A stretch of DNA of 12,905 nt from Candidatus Woesearchaeota archaeon (GTDB lineage Archaea; Nanobdellota; Nanobdellia; Woesearchaeales; GW2011-AR4): positions 32,650-45,554 of the forward strand of contig DUHN01000008.1 of the NCBI GenBank assembly GCA_013330825.1, read 5' to 3'. Shown here in pieces: positions 12,350-12,905 of this stretch. The notes under the pieces were generated by a model. The model worked only from the letters and a program-made list of their open reading frames with translations. It searched no databases and had not been told where the DNA came from. Numbering within the stretch: position 1 is the first letter of the stretch; every line of letters starts with the position of its first letter. A program made the position numbers and the translations under genes.

Positions 12350-12905
12350 CAGCGGAGCAGCAGCCAGCCGAAGGAACGCGCATCGTCCCCCGCCTCCTGC
12401 AGGAGGAGATGAAGCAGAGCTACCTCGATTATTCCATGAGCGTGATTGTGGGCAGGGCCCTGCCGGACGTCCGGGACGGACTCAAGCCGGTCCACCGAAG
12501 AGTCCTCTATACCATGTGGGAATCCGGCCTGCTGCACAACAAGCCCTTCAGGAAGTCCGCGAACGTGGTAGGGAATTGCATGGCAAAATGGCACCCCCAC
12601 GGCGACCTGGCCATCTACGACACCCTCGTAAGGCTCGCCCAGGACTTCTCCATGCGCTACCTCCTTGTCCAGGGGCAGGGCAACTTCGGCAGCATCGACG
12701 GCGACCGCGCGGCGGCCATGCGCTACACCGAAGCGCGGCTGACGAAGCTCGCGGAGGAGATGCTCCAGGACATCGACAAGGAGACCGTCCCCTTCGTGCC
12801 AAACTTCGACAATACCGCGAAAGAGCCCTCTGTCCTGCCGTCAAAACTGCCCAACCTTCTCGTCAACGGCTCCGCGGGCATCGCCGTGGGCATGGCCACC
12901 AACAT
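12346..12905 (+). CDS. gyrA: DNA gyrase subunit A, N-terminal fragment cut by window edge
   Basis: The first 186 codons of the DNA breakage-reunion subunit are present. Hallmarks are [57 protein letters not shown], the catalytic Tyr127 in [11 protein letters not shown], and [19 protein letters not shown]. GyrA with GyrB introduces negative supercoils using ATP. An in-frame TGA at 12328-12330 leaves 12346 as the only upstream ATG start consistent with the conserved N-terminus. Leu88 occupies the position of E. coli Ser83 in the quinolone-binding region, while Asp92 matches Asp87. ParC cannot be fully excluded without the C-terminal domain, but the [11 protein letters not shown] form and archaeal context favour GyrA. 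Confidence 0.93.
   Translation, partial: MTAEQQPAEGTRIVPRLLQEEMKQSYLDYSMSVIVGRALPDVRDGLKPVHRRVLYTMWESGLLHNKPFRKSANVVGNCMAKWHPHGDLAIYDTLVRLAQDFSMRYLLVQGQGNFGSIDGDRAAAMRYTEARLTKLAEEMLQDIDKETVPFVPNFDNTAKEPSVLPSKLPNLLVNGSAGIAVGMATN

Overview
The window is archaeal. The evidence is archaeal-type promoters (TTTATATA/TTTATAAA TATA boxes, often with a purine-rich BRE) about 26 bp upstream of start codons, several apparently leaderless genes, a tandem Lrp/AsnC-type regulator, a ribbon-helix-helix (RHH) protein and a gyrA of the kind found in Euryarchaeota and DPANN lineages. Most genes are GC-rich at third codon positions, while intergenic regions are AT-rich. A DPANN-type archaeon is my best guess, at low confidence. 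No tRNA, rRNA, CRISPR array, insertion sequence or integrase was seen.

Positions 1-3754 hold a nucleotide-sugar module. On the minus strand is the N-terminal part of an RHH domain fused to a divergent sugar-nucleotidyltransferase domain. Divergent from it is a tight three-gene operon: a UDP-glucose dehydrogenase-like enzyme, a glucose-1-phosphate-type nucleotidyltransferase and a UDP-glucuronate decarboxylase-like enzyme. Together these could convert sugar-1-phosphate to UDP-glucose, UDP-glucuronate and UDP-xylose. The shared promoter region carries GGATAAAG twice with a period of exactly 10 bp, the kind of operator RHH proteins bind. I read this as a possible sugar-nucleotide-sensing regulator facing the pathway it controls.

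Positions 3763-9565 (minus strand) hold surface-glycan genes. In transcription order they are a GT4 glycosyltransferase, a PurE-like protein with an unusual C-terminal half, a Wzx-type flippase, and two adjacent MNT-fold nucleotidyltransferase-like proteins coupled to the flippase. The glycosyltransferase, the PurE-like gene and the flippase each have a promoter.

Positions 9638-11161 (minus strand) hold a radical SAM protein with a B12-binding-like N-terminal domain and a stretched cysteine motif. Its codon use is less GC-rich than that of its neighbours. A 128-bp AT-rich divergent region separates it from a tandem Lrp/AsnC-like regulator (11290-12276).

Positions 12277-12905 hold the gyrA promoter, a 13-codon leaderless-looking mini-ORF whose stop overlaps the gyrA start as ATGA, and the first 186 codons of gyrA, which has Leu at the position equivalent to E. 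coli Ser83.
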